Source: Caldifarciminota bacterium (GTDB lineage: Bacteria > Hydrothermota > Tepidihabitantia > SM23-42). From it: DNA of 48,340 nt. The notes beneath the pieces are model-generated. The model searched no databases, was not told where the DNA came from, and saw only the letters and a program-made list of their open reading frames with translations. Of this stretch, positions 41,816 through 48,340 are shown piece after piece. The stretch is from positions 1,140,166 to 1,188,505 of the forward strand of contig CP070834.1 in the NCBI GenBank assembly GCA_020341755.1, written 5' to 3'. The position numbers and the translations under genes are program-made. The stretch's first letter is position 1, and each line of letters opens with the position of its first letter.

Positions 41816-43630
41816 ATGATAGTGTCACAATTTATGAAGGTTTTCCTCATGATGTTTTTCTGTATGGCAGGAGTAACTATGGCGTGCTGTGAGACGCCGC
41901 CGGAAGATATTGAAGTATTATTTAACGGATTCGTGCAGGAATTCATTCTCCTAAGCCCGGAAACCGGTACTCAGCTCGGTTTGCCTCCGTCGTACGGCAT
42001 AAAAGTCAGCCATGATCATCTGGATAAGGTGGATGAAGAGGCAAATGAGAAATTAGGGGATTTCTATACGAAATACCGAAAATGGCTTGACGCATACGAC
42101 CGGACATCATTAACAGAGTCGCAGCGTGTGGCATGTGAAGTATTAAGATGGTATTTGGATGATGCGATCACGGCTCACGAGTACCGGCACCTTCGTTATG
42201 TCATTAATCCTGTTCTTGGTTTCCACAATAATCTTACTTCACTTATGACCCAACATCACCGGATCGAGGATACAAAGGATGCAAAGGATTATTTAACGCG
42301 TCTGCGGCAATATGATACCATGATGGCGCAACTCGTCGAACAGATCGAGATCAGGGAGAGGAAAGGCATAATTGCTCCGATTTTTATCATAGATTCATTC
42401 CGTGAAGCGGTTGATGAATTTGTCAGCATGCCGTGCGAAGAGAATATACTATACACATCGTTTGCTACACGGCTCGTCAACCTCACTTCGGCCGATGGTA
42501 CGACAAAAGAGAAACTTCAAGAACAGGCACTGGAAGCAGTACGGGATGTGGTGTATCCGGCATACCGAAGATTGAGCGTGCAGTTGATCATCATGCATGA
42601 CAAGGCGGACGAACGTGCCGGTTTGTGGAAACTGCCGCGCGGTGATGAATATTATAAGTACTGCCTCAACCATCATACGACCACGAACATGACGCCGGAT
42701 CAGATACACTCACTGGGTCTTGCCGAGGTCGAGCGCATACAAGCCGAGATGACCGAGTTGTTCAAACACTTCGATATTCCCGATACCGGTACCTTTACCG
42801 ACCGGCTCAAGGCTTATAACGTGATCGCCGGTAACAGGAATGACGAACGGTTTTTCTTCCCCGCGACCGAACAAGGTATTGAGCAGACCTTGAACGCGTA
42901 CCAGGCGATAATTGATTCCATGCAAGAGCGATTACCAGAGATGTTTTTCACTGTGCCGCAGACACCGGTCACAGTAGAACGGGTACAAAAATTCCGGGAA
43001 AAGACTGTTGGGACATATTATCAACCACCAAAACTCGATGGTTCAGGTGGCGGAATATTCTATATGAATCCGTCGTACCAGCATGCAAAAGGGGGCATGA
43101 GGACGCTCGCATATCATGAGGCAATACCCGGGCATCATCTGCAGATGGCGCTGGAACAGGAATTAGGACATGCGCGTTTGTTCAAGGCCCTATTTTTCTT
43201 TACTGGATATGTGGAAGGGTGGGCTCTGTATGCCGAGAAACTCGCCAAGGAATACGGTTTTTACAATGACGTGTACAGCCGTATTGGCAATCTCAGGTCT
43301 GAACTCTTCCGTGCTGCCCGCCTCGTAGTTGATACGGGGATTCACGCAAAGCGCTGGACACGCGATCAGGCATACCAGTATGTGCTGGAGAATGTCGGTT
43401 GGGCTTCATACGGAGAGATTGATCGGTATATTGTCTGGCCCGGACAGGCATGTGCCTATAAGATCGGCGAGCTCAAGATCCTGGAATTACGGGAAAAGGC
43501 AAAGAAATCCCTCGGCGACGAGTTTGATATCAAGGAGTTCCATGACGTGGTCCTGAAATACGGTTCAGTCCCGCTCGAGCTCCTTGAACAATTCGTGGAC
43601 GAGTACATTCAGACTAAATCTGAGTCATAG
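41816..43630 (+). CDS. DUF885 family metallopeptidase-like protein, exported
   Basis: This 604-residue protein has a signal sequence (MIVSQFMKVFLMMFFCMAG, with Cys residues near the cleavage site). The DUF885 fold follows. The hallmark HEAIPGHH motif is at about residues 438-445, with downstream FFTGYVEGWALYAEKLA giving the Glu ligand in a gluzincin-like zinc site. DUF885 proteins are thought to be zinc peptidases, but their physiological substrates are poorly defined. GAGGAGG (41805-41811) precedes ATG 41816, preferred over upstream in-frame starts. A short CCGCC/GGCGG hairpin (41730-41742) lies in the gap after the HTH gene. As an exported peptidase below an amino-acid attenuator it could supply amino acids. 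Confidence 0.82.
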   Translation: MIVSQFMKVFLMMFFCMAGVTMACCETPPEDIEVLFNGFVQEFILLSPETGTQLGLPPSYGIKVSHDHLDKVDEEANEKLGDFYTKYRKWLDAYDRTSLTESQRVACEVLRWYLDDAITAHEYRHLRYVINPVLGFHNNLTSLMTQHHRIEDTKDAKDYLTRLRQYDTMMAQLVEQIEIRERKGIIAPIFIIDSFREAVDEFVSMPCEENILYTSFATRLVNLTSADGTTKEKLQEQALEAVRDVVYPAYRRLSVQLIIMHDKADERAGLWKLPRGDEYYKYCLNHHTTTNMTPDQIHSLGLAEVERIQAEMTELFKHFDIPDTGTFTDRLKAYNVIAGNRNDERFFFPATEQGIEQTLNAYQAIIDSMQERLPEMFFTVPQTPVTVERVQKFREKTVGTYYQPPKLDGSGGGIFYMNPSYQHAKGGMRTLAYHEAIPGHHLQMALEQELGHARLFKALFFFTGYVEGWALYAEKLAKEYGFYNDVYSRIGNLRSELFRAARLVVDTGIHAKRWTRDQAYQYVLENVGWASYGEIDRYIVWPGQACAYKIGELKILELREKAKKSLGDEFDIKEFHDVVLKYGSVPLELLEQFVDEYIQTKSES

Positions 43631-43653
43631 AATCTATATCTAACAGTACTGCA

Positions 43654-43681
43654 TTGACATAAAGGGTAGGATACGTAGTAT
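43654..43681 (+). promoter_or_regulatory. Promoter of the nitroreductase-like gene
   Basis: TTGACA (43654-43659), a 16-bp spacer and TAGTAT (43676-43681). The start near 43688 leaves a 12-nt leader that holds GGAGG (43690-43694). Confidence 0.7.
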
Positions 43682-43699
43682 CTTTGCGAGGAGGTGCTC

Positions 43700-44557
43700 G
43701 TGTCACATTTCAAAAAATTCGAGAAACCGATCAAAGAGATAATCGAATCCCGTGTATCATGCCGTACGTATCAGGATCAGTGGTTAAAGGAACATGATAA
43801 AATAAGACTGCTGGCATTCTGTGACAGTATACAGGAAGGTTTCAAGGGTAAGAAAATTTCGTTTCGTCTGGTCGAATTCGACAAAGAAACTCTGAAAGGT
43901 ATGAAGTTGACGTACTATGGTCTTTTTAAAAACGCGCTGAGTTTTATTATCGGCATTATTGCACAATCTGATTCAGCGTACGTGAGTTTTGGCTACGCTT
44001 TTGAACATGTGGTGCTCAAGGCGACCGAACTCGGTCTTGGAACGTGCTGGTTCGGTGATTTCAATCCGTATCTCGTGGAGGATATCGCAGTAACCGAAGA
44101 CCAGATGATCCCTGCACTATGTGTGGTCGGTTATCCGGCAGAAAGATCAACAATAAAGGAAAGAATCGCCAGGTTCGCGATCCGGGCATCCAAGAGAAAG
44201 GAATGGAGGAATCTTTTTTTCCATGAAAATTTCGCAGAACATTTGACCAAGGATTCAGCCGGAAAATACACAGTGCCGCTTGAGTATCTACGGATGGCAC
44301 CGTCATCACGGAATACTCAGCCGTGGCGTATTGTGAAACAGGCAAATCCTACCAGGTTCCATTTTTTTAAACAGACCATTAAAGCATACTGTGAGAAGAA
44401 ACGTATGCATGAGATAGACCTCGGCATTGCCATGTGCCATTTTGAACTTGGCTGTGCAGAAAAGAATATCAACGGCATCTGGAAAGCATATACGCATAAC
44501 CTTGACGATGTACCTGCGAAGACCACATACATCATGAGTTGGGAAGAGACGAAATAA
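43700..44557 (+). CDS. Nitroreductase-family (TM1586-like) flavoprotein
   Basis: This is a 285-residue cytosolic protein of the nitroreductase fold, made of two half-domains. The N-terminal half has the FMN-site RVSCRTYQ (R-x-S-x-R-x-[FY]) at about 17-24, and GYAFEHVVLKATELGLGTCW. The C-terminal half repeats the fold with RMAPSSRNTQPWRIV. This tandem layout is that of the putative TM1586-type nitroreductases (PF14512). The substrate is unknown, and such proteins reduce nitro compounds or flavins with NAD(P)H. GTG 43700 is chosen over GTG 43694 because GGAGG at 43690-43694 is then spaced by 5 nt. Confidence 0.82.
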   Translation: MSHFKKFEKPIKEIIESRVSCRTYQDQWLKEHDKIRLLAFCDSIQEGFKGKKISFRLVEFDKETLKGMKLTYYGLFKNALSFIIGIIAQSDSAYVSFGYAFEHVVLKATELGLGTCWFGDFNPYLVEDIAVTEDQMIPALCVVGYPAERSTIKERIARFAIRASKRKEWRNLFFHENFAEHLTKDSAGKYTVPLEYLRMAPSSRNTQPWRIVKQANPTRFHFFKQTIKAYCEKKRMHEIDLGIAMCHFELGCAEKNINGIWKAYTHNLDDVPAKTTYIMSWEETK

Positions 44558-44564
44558 CGCACAG

Positions 44565-44592
44565 TTGATTTTATACCACATAAATGTATAAT
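44565..44592 (+). promoter_or_regulatory. Promoter of the leucine-rich-repeat lipoprotein gene
   Basis: TTGATT (44565-44570), a 16-bp spacer and TATAAT (44587-44592) give a start near 44599, only 4 nt before ATG 44603. ACATAAATGTA (44578-44588) overlaps the -10, and the same 11-mer occurs at 41285-41295 below the attenuator. Confidence 0.65.
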
Positions 44593-44602
44593 TGTGCGCA
44601 TC

Positions 44603-45769
44603 ATGAAGACACTTTTAAAATTCATTTTAGTATGTACATTACTTGTGGGATGTGCACAGAAATCCCGTTCAAGACTATCCCATGATCCGGCGAGAGAAGT
44701 TAATCTCGCCGGTAAGAAATTAGCAGAGATACCGCCATACATATTTTCTGTTAATCAACTCGAAGTACTCTATATTAATGGCAATCATCTTACATACCTC
44801 CCCGCGAAAATTGGTGATCTTGATGGGTTGATCGTCCTCAACGCTGCATACAATAAAATAAATCAGATACCGAAAGAACTCGGAACGTTGAAGTATCTGG
44901 AGACTCTATTTCTCAGCAACAATCAAATAACTATGTTACCCGGGAATGTAAAAGACCTCACCGAGTTGAGAACATTAAAAATCAATGATAATCAAATAGC
45001 GTACCTTCCAGAAGGGGTCGGTAATCTCAAGAATCTACGTCATCTCGATGTGAAAAACAATCAGTTACAAGTTTTTCCGGAAGGTATTATACAGCTCGGT
45101 GCCCTAAAATTCCTTGACTGTGGCTATAATAGAATATCATCAGTGCCATCCAATATAAAGAAACTGAAGAAACTCGAGACACTGAATCTGGGCGGCAATA
45201 GTATATCCGCGATTCCATCCGGGATTGGTTCCTTGAAATCATTGAAGCATCTTGAAATTCAAGGTAATCCCCTTGTGCAGTTTCCGCGCGAGATAAAAAA
45301 TTTAAAAAGACTGCAATACCTGGACATCAGCGGTCTCCGGCTTATAAGACTTCCTGCTGAGGTCTGCGCATTGAAAGAGCTACGGGTTCTAGTTATTAGC
45401 AACAATCAATTAACCTCATTGCCGAAGGAATTAGCTAATTTGAAAAAATTGCATACCCTGTTTATTGCCAGTAATGATTTTACCGTGTTCCCGGATGTAA
45501 TATGCGAACTCAGGGGATTGAAAAATCTTGTGTTAATCGGTAACGACATCAAAGCCATACCGCGGGAGATCGGACAACTCACCGAACTCACGGACCTAAA
45601 ATTCGAGCAGAACAGAATTGGTTCTTTGCCCGATGAAATGCGGCTTCTTACCAAACTCAAGGGATTGAATCTTGACCACAATCAGTTCACGCTTCAGGAA
45701 GTTAAACGTATAAGAAAATTGCTACCACCGCAGGTCGAACTCAGATACAAAGGGCAGGCAGTTAAATAA
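44603..45769 (+). CDS. Leucine-rich-repeat lipoprotein
   Basis: This 388-residue protein has a lipoprotein signal (MKTLLKFILVCTLLVGC, lipid on Cys17). About fifteen 23-residue leucine-rich repeats of the bacterial type L-x-x-L-x-L-x-x-N-x-[IL]-x-x-[IL]-P-x-x-[IV]-x-x-L-x-x follow, forming one solenoid from about residue 35 to the end. ATG 44603 is used because the GTG at 44594 lies almost inside the -10 box. There is no SD, so translation is probably leaderless. It is an envelope protein that binds another protein or surface. The ligand is unknown. Confidence 0.88.
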   Translation: MKTLLKFILVCTLLVGCAQKSRSRLSHDPAREVNLAGKKLAEIPPYIFSVNQLEVLYINGNHLTYLPAKIGDLDGLIVLNAAYNKINQIPKELGTLKYLETLFLSNNQITMLPGNVKDLTELRTLKINDNQIAYLPEGVGNLKNLRHLDVKNNQLQVFPEGIIQLGALKFLDCGYNRISSVPSNIKKLKKLETLNLGGNSISAIPSGIGSLKSLKHLEIQGNPLVQFPREIKNLKRLQYLDISGLRLIRLPAEVCALKELRVLVISNNQLTSLPKELANLKKLHTLFIASNDFTVFPDVICELRGLKNLVLIGNDIKAIPREIGQLTELTDLKFEQNRIGSLPDEMRLLTKLKGLNLDHNQFTLQEVKRIRKLLPPQVELRYKGQAVK

Positions 45770-45857
45770 TCCCAGGATATCAGGGAGTTAGGATATCGGG
45801 AACGATGTTCGTGTGGGTGTTACTATTTTGCCCTCACACCTTGTTCTGGAAATAAAG

Positions 45858-45888
45858 ATAGTTAATAAGTAACTGGGTTATTAACTAT
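45858..45888. repeat. Perfect 11-bp inverted repeat
   Basis: ATAGTTAATAA (45858-45868) and TTATTAACTAT (45878-45888) flank a 9-nt centre. It sits in the 249-bp intergenic stretch between the LRR lipoprotein and the Spy-like gene. There is no T-run, so it is not an obvious terminator. It could be a binding site or part of a small repeat element. Confidence 0.5.
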
Positions 45889-45985
45889 TCGGACGATTAA
45901 CGTTACCGAACAACAACACGGGCTTCGTTACCCTTAACCGCTCAACCATTTTTTAATTCCTACTTCCTAGTTCTTAGTATTTTTT

Positions 45986-46019
45986 CGCGCTACGACTTAC
46001 TCTCTACGCATTACGGTTT
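45986..46019. repeat. Degenerate intergenic repeat, copy 1
   Basis: This is a 34-bp TACG-rich element with 28 of 34 positions identical to 47917-47950. Read on the minus strand it begins at the stop codon of the Spy-like gene, just as the other copy begins at the stop codon of the GyrI-like gene. Confidence 0.55.
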
Positions 46020-46516
46020 TATCTGTGTGGCATTCGATGAGGTAAGGGTGGTGGATGACGTTTTTCCACCAAATTCATCAGCTCAGCGCGCTGCTCAGGT
46101 GTGAGTATAGTATGCATCTTTGCCATGTTGTGAAAAACCATAGTTTCGAGCTGTGTTTGCAAAGAAACGATCTCCTGGAATATGAAGTCAGCCTGGGCAC
46201 TGTCTGCGTCCGGGTCTTTGAGCAATTCTATCAGTTCGCGTCTCTTTTTCTTCAACTCCTCGGCTATTGGTTGTGACATTTCACGGATTACTTCCTGTTG
46301 TTTGTTGAATGCTTCTATTTGCGCATCGGTAAGGTTCAGCCTGTGTTTGAGATGACTTTTATGCCAGTCATGTCCTTCGACTGCCCATGGAGTGATCGGT
46401 CCTTTGAAAGGCGGTTCTCTATGACTCGTGAGGAAGAACACACCGATCGCCGTTATCATCATGAGATTTGCGGCAAGACTGATAACTAATATAATCGTAA
46501 TTACCTTCTGGTTCAT
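46019..46516 (-). CDS. Spy/CpxP-like periplasmic stress protein
   Basis: This is a 165-residue protein with one N-terminal membrane segment or uncleaved signal (IILVISLAANLMMITAIGVFF). A helical domain follows with two LTxxQ-like motifs, LNLTDAQIEAF and LTPEQRAEL, typical of Spy/CpxP/ZraP proteins that act as periplasmic chaperones or metal sensors. The tail HPPPLPHRMPHR is His/Pro-rich and may bind metal. Its ATG overlaps the anti-sigma stop by 4 nt (ATGA), and AGGAGGT precedes it. With the sigma and anti-sigma it resembles CnrYXH-type or RpoE-type envelope stress modules. Confidence 0.82.
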   Translation of the reverse strand: MNQKVITIILVISLAANLMMITAIGVFFLTSHREPPFKGPITPWAVEGHDWHKSHLKHRLNLTDAQIEAFNKQQEVIREMSQPIAEELKKKRRELIELLKDPDADSAQADFIFQEIVSLQTQLETMVFHNMAKMHTILTPEQRAELMNLVEKRHPPPLPHRMPHR

Positions 46517-46992
46517 TCTGTACCTCCTGTGTACAAATCCTCGTAAATTGCACTGAACGATACATCTGACATTTCCTCAAAACCGCCTAATCCCGTAATG
46601 TAATCGATCTCTGCCGCCTGTACCCGGGTCGTTTGCGCTGTTGCCTGATAAATAGATCTGCCCAGTTGTCCTCCGGCAACGATCGAGAATAAGAACAATG
46701 CTGCTGCCGCAACCGGGATAGTGGCTCTCCGTATCCATTCGAGGAAAGGAAAAGGTTTTTCTTCATCTGCCTTCTCCTCCCGCAGTCGGGTCTTGAGATG
46801 TGCACGGAAATATGGTGTGACTTCGACATCCACCACTTCGTCAAGTGTCCGTGTAACTGCTGCAAGCTCTTCCAGTTCCTGGCGGCAGGAAGCGCAGGAC
46901 TTCACATGTTCGGAAATGATCGCCTGTTCATTTTCAGAAATTTCTCCGTCAATATAAGCAGTGAGTTTCTTTTTAACCTGTGAACACTTCAT
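46513..46992 (-). CDS. Zinc-finger anti-sigma factor, single-pass membrane protein
   Basis: This is a 159-residue protein. The N-terminal ZAS-type domain has His-x3-Cys-x2-Cys in EHVKSCASC (about residues 29-37). A membrane span lies at about 92-112 (ATIPVAAAALFLFSIVAGG), with a short periplasmic tail. It should bind the ECF sigma factor encoded upstream and release it on envelope stress. ATG 46992 with AGGAGA upstream is preferred to an earlier in-frame start, because the zinc-finger domain begins directly. It is 56 bp after the sigma gene. Confidence 0.88.
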   Translation of the reverse strand: MKCSQVKKKLTAYIDGEISENEQAIISEHVKSCASCRQELEELAAVTRTLDEVVDVEVTPYFRAHLKTRLREEKADEEKPFPFLEWIRRATIPVAAAALFLFSIVAGGQLGRSIYQATAQTTRVQAAEIDYITGLGGFEEMSDVSFSAIYEDLYTGGTE

Positions 46993-47048
46993 AGGGTCTC
47001 CTGTAAAATAAGACTCGATAAACAATCGATAACTTGCGTTCTTTCATG

Positions 47049-47684
47049 TCATAATCTCCCTTGTTTTCTCAATATATCGAACCTTTTACGCAAGGCTGTC
47101 CGTGCCCGGAAAATGAGTGATTCCACAGAACTCACCGATACCTTCATAGCAGAGGCAATTTCCTTATATGATAATCCGTCATACTGACATAGAACAAGCG
47201 CCATTCGCTGCCGCTCAGGCAGTTCATCCAATGCCTGTTGTATGACCCGTACACGTTCACGCTGCAGGATATCGGTCTGAGTCTTCAGAGAATCCGGGAT
47301 CATTCCCTTTTCGACCATGTTGTCTAGAGAAATTGGAGGCTGTTTGTGTTTGCTGCGGTAGGTCAAGCACCTGTTTGCCGTGATACGGTATAGCCACGTT
47401 GAAAATTTTGACCTACCTTTGAATTTCCCGGCATGACGCCAGACCCGCAAAAAAACTTCCTGGGCAATATCCTCGACGTCATCATAATTACCAATATAGC
47501 GATATATCGTATTAAAGACAGCACGTTCGTACTTCGCCATGATTTGTTCGAACGCCTGCTCATCACCCCGGGCAGTACGTTCGATGAGTTCTACATCCGG
47601 GTCAAGGATATGCTGTTTTTTCTTCACGGCATCTTTATTATACACGGGGGCAGTATCAAGTCGAGCCTGTTGTGCTGTATTCAT
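47049..47684 (-). CDS. ECF-type RNA polymerase sigma factor
   Basis: This is a 211-residue sigma-70-family protein with sigma 2 at about residues 45-115 (DIAQEVFLRVWRH; FSTWLYRITANR) and sigma 4 at about 145-205 (LPERQRMALVL; LSYKEIASAMKVS). It is linked by a variable ~30-residue stretch, and an N-terminal extension of about 30 residues precedes sigma 2. It directs transcription of an envelope-stress regulon and normally its own operon. No strong sigma-70-like promoter precedes ATG 47684, consistent with autoregulation. Its partner is the anti-sigma just downstream. Confidence 0.9.
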   Translation of the reverse strand: MNTAQQARLDTAPVYNKDAVKKKQHILDPDVELIERTARGDEQAFEQIMAKYERAVFNTIYRYIGNYDDVEDIAQEVFLRVWRHAGKFKGRSKFSTWLYRITANRCLTYRSKHKQPPISLDNMVEKGMIPDSLKTQTDILQRERVRVIQQALDELPERQRMALVLCQYDGLSYKEIASAMKVSVSSVESLIFRARTALRKRFDILRKQGRL

Positions 47685-47883
47685 AGATTAGTGCATCTTG
47701 TTTGTCTGCAGTAATGAACTATTCATATACTCCTTGATAATTTAGACTACAAGGGAGTGAAAAAACTTGCGGACCCTATGAAATTGCTAAGTGCTAACTC
47801 ATAATCTCAAATTGAAAAGGATTCTTTAGTCATTCGCCGTATGGTTGTATTATTGAATCCCGAACTTCGGGGAAGTGAGGGAC

Positions 47884-47950
47884 GCTTTACGTCATACGCA
47901 TTACGGTTTTTTGTATCGCCTTACGACCTACTACCTACGCCTTACGGTTT
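47884..47950. repeat. Degenerate intergenic repeat, two tandem units
   Basis: The stretch holds a partial unit (about 47884-47910) and a full 34-bp unit (47917-47950). The full unit matches 45986-46019 at 28 of 34 positions. Both units end TTACGGTTT. The second overlaps the end of the GyrI-like gene. The rest of the 257-bp gap 47685-47941 has no gene. A palindrome CCCGAA-C-TTCGGG lies at 47859-47871. Confidence 0.55.
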
Positions 47951-48340
47951 GTCAGCTATCGGCAGATACAACTCCATCATGAATTTCGACGGGTCGGTCA
48001 TATTTTCTATACTATCCAGGGTTTTTTCAAGACCCGGTGTGTAGGCATGCTTATGTCCGTTTTCCTCAGCCCATTTGTACAAATTTATCCATGTCTGGTG
48101 GATGTTGTCGAGTGTACACTTCGTCACGGCGTATGTACCGCCGTAAAATAATTCCACGCGCATGTCATCCGTTGGTTCGGTCTCAGGTCCGACCTTGATC
48201 CATAATACGTAGCCGTATTTTGTGCCTTTATCTGACGGCGGTGGATTGTTATAGCCATAGATGGGATAGGCTTTGGGGTCATCAAGCAGACCCTTTGGTT
48301 TTGCCCATGCCATGAGTTTATCCCAGGCTTTCTGCTCCGG
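47942..48340 (-). CDS. GyrI-like / AraC effector-binding domain protein, 5' end missing
   Basis: The minus-strand frame runs off the window end. The visible 132 residues (from PEQKAWDKLMAWAKPKG) show the GyrI-like small-molecule-binding fold: W-x-x-L-x-x-W-A, YPIYGYNNPPP, YGYVLWIKVGP, YGGTYAVTKCTLDNIHQTWI and a C-terminal ELYLPI. In full regulators this domain follows an AraC or MerR HTH. It may also stand alone and degrade or bind hydrophobic cations. The start lies beyond 48340, so it cannot be told whether a DNA-binding domain is present. The stop codon sits inside a TACG-rich repeat. Confidence 0.8.
   Translation of the reverse strand, partial: PEQKAWDKLMAWAKPKGLLDDPKAYPIYGYNNPPPSDKGTKYGYVLWIKVGPETEPTDDMRVELFYGGTYAVTKCTLDNIHQTWINLYKWAEENGHKHAYTPGLEKTLDSIENMTDPSKFMMELYLPIADKP

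Noticed and set aside
19888-47872. The palindrome CCGAACTTCGGGG occurs at 19900-19888 (minus) and 47860-47872 (plus).
   Set aside because: With only two copies of a 13-mer in unrelated contexts, chance cannot be excluded.
1-48340. tRNA, rRNA, CRISPR arrays, transposases, integrases and attachment sites.
   Set aside because: I looked for them on both strands by eye and found no cloverleaf, regularly spaced repeat array or recombinase motif. A tRNAscan or CRISPR-finder run would be decisive.

Overview
The window is about 48.3 kb of bacterial chromosome from a Gram-negative (outer-membrane) anaerobe or facultative anaerobe. Evidence for the envelope type is two DUF5916 beta-barrels, a porin-like barrel, a LolA-like protein, RND/MMPL exporters and lipoboxes. 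Several secreted beta-propeller proteins end in a Por-secretion-type (T9SS type A-like) tail. Translation starts mostly carry strong AGGAGG-type Shine-Dalgarno sites. Promoters are classical TTGACA/TATAAT, which argues against Bacteroidota proper. An uncultured FCB-like lineage (WOR-3/Stahlbacteria, TA06 or a relative) would fit, but this is an inference from gene content.

Layout. 1-1162: end of a carotenoid locus (crtB fragment with an in-frame TGA, then cruF-like). 1324-4667: an ARPP-1 lipoprotein, a TolB-like propeller and a choloylglycine-hydrolase-family enzyme. 4778-19750, minus strand: nine tightly packed co-directional genes, read as DUF5916 barrel, two seven-repeat propellers, second DUF5916 barrel, three seven-repeat proteins, secreted serine hydrolase with a TPR tail, secreted ankyrin/metallo-beta-lactamase fusion. 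19951-21479: two paralogous TetR regulators with consensus promoters and palindromic operators. 21735-28034: a 1769-residue hybrid histidine kinase with nine PAS domains and a GAF domain, followed by a sensor-only copy of its N-terminus. 28037-29106: GNAT and isochorismatase-like pair. 29181-37614, minus strand: TetR, LolA-like protein, outer-membrane barrel, RND, 31-residue membrane peptide, RND, with three matching 19-21 bp operators. 37925-41102: leaderless Rrf2 regulator, divergent Ni-Fe CO-dehydrogenase-like protein and a ferredoxin. 41113-43630: consensus promoter, Phe/Tyr-rich leader peptide, mutually exclusive hairpins, small LuxR-type HTH protein and DUF885 metallopeptidase. 43700-45769: nitroreductase-like protein and leucine-rich-repeat lipoprotein. 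46019-47684: ECF sigma, anti-sigma and Spy/CpxP-like operon. 47942-48340: GyrI-like domain, cut by the window edge.

The most interesting parts are these. (1) At 41113-41282 there is an apparently undescribed aromatic-amino-acid attenuator in front of an HTH protein and a peptidase rather than a biosynthetic operon. (2) At 38391-40295 the CODH-scaffold protein keeps every C-cluster ligand except one cysteine, which is Glu as in hybrid cluster proteins. Its partner ferredoxin has a degenerate second cluster and a His-rich linker, and both sit under an Rrf2 regulator. (3) The surface operon pairs two DUF5916 barrels with five seven-repeat secreted proteins. (4) A TetR-controlled envelope lipid/hydrophobe transport operon contains a tiny membrane protein between its two exporters.

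Promoters recognisable by eye are unusually uniform. Eleven have a 16-bp spacer, and the two with a 17-bp spacer both read TTGACA/TATACT. Three of these promoters lie so close to the start codon that the mRNA should be leaderless or nearly so. No tRNA, rRNA, CRISPR array, transposase or integrase was seen.
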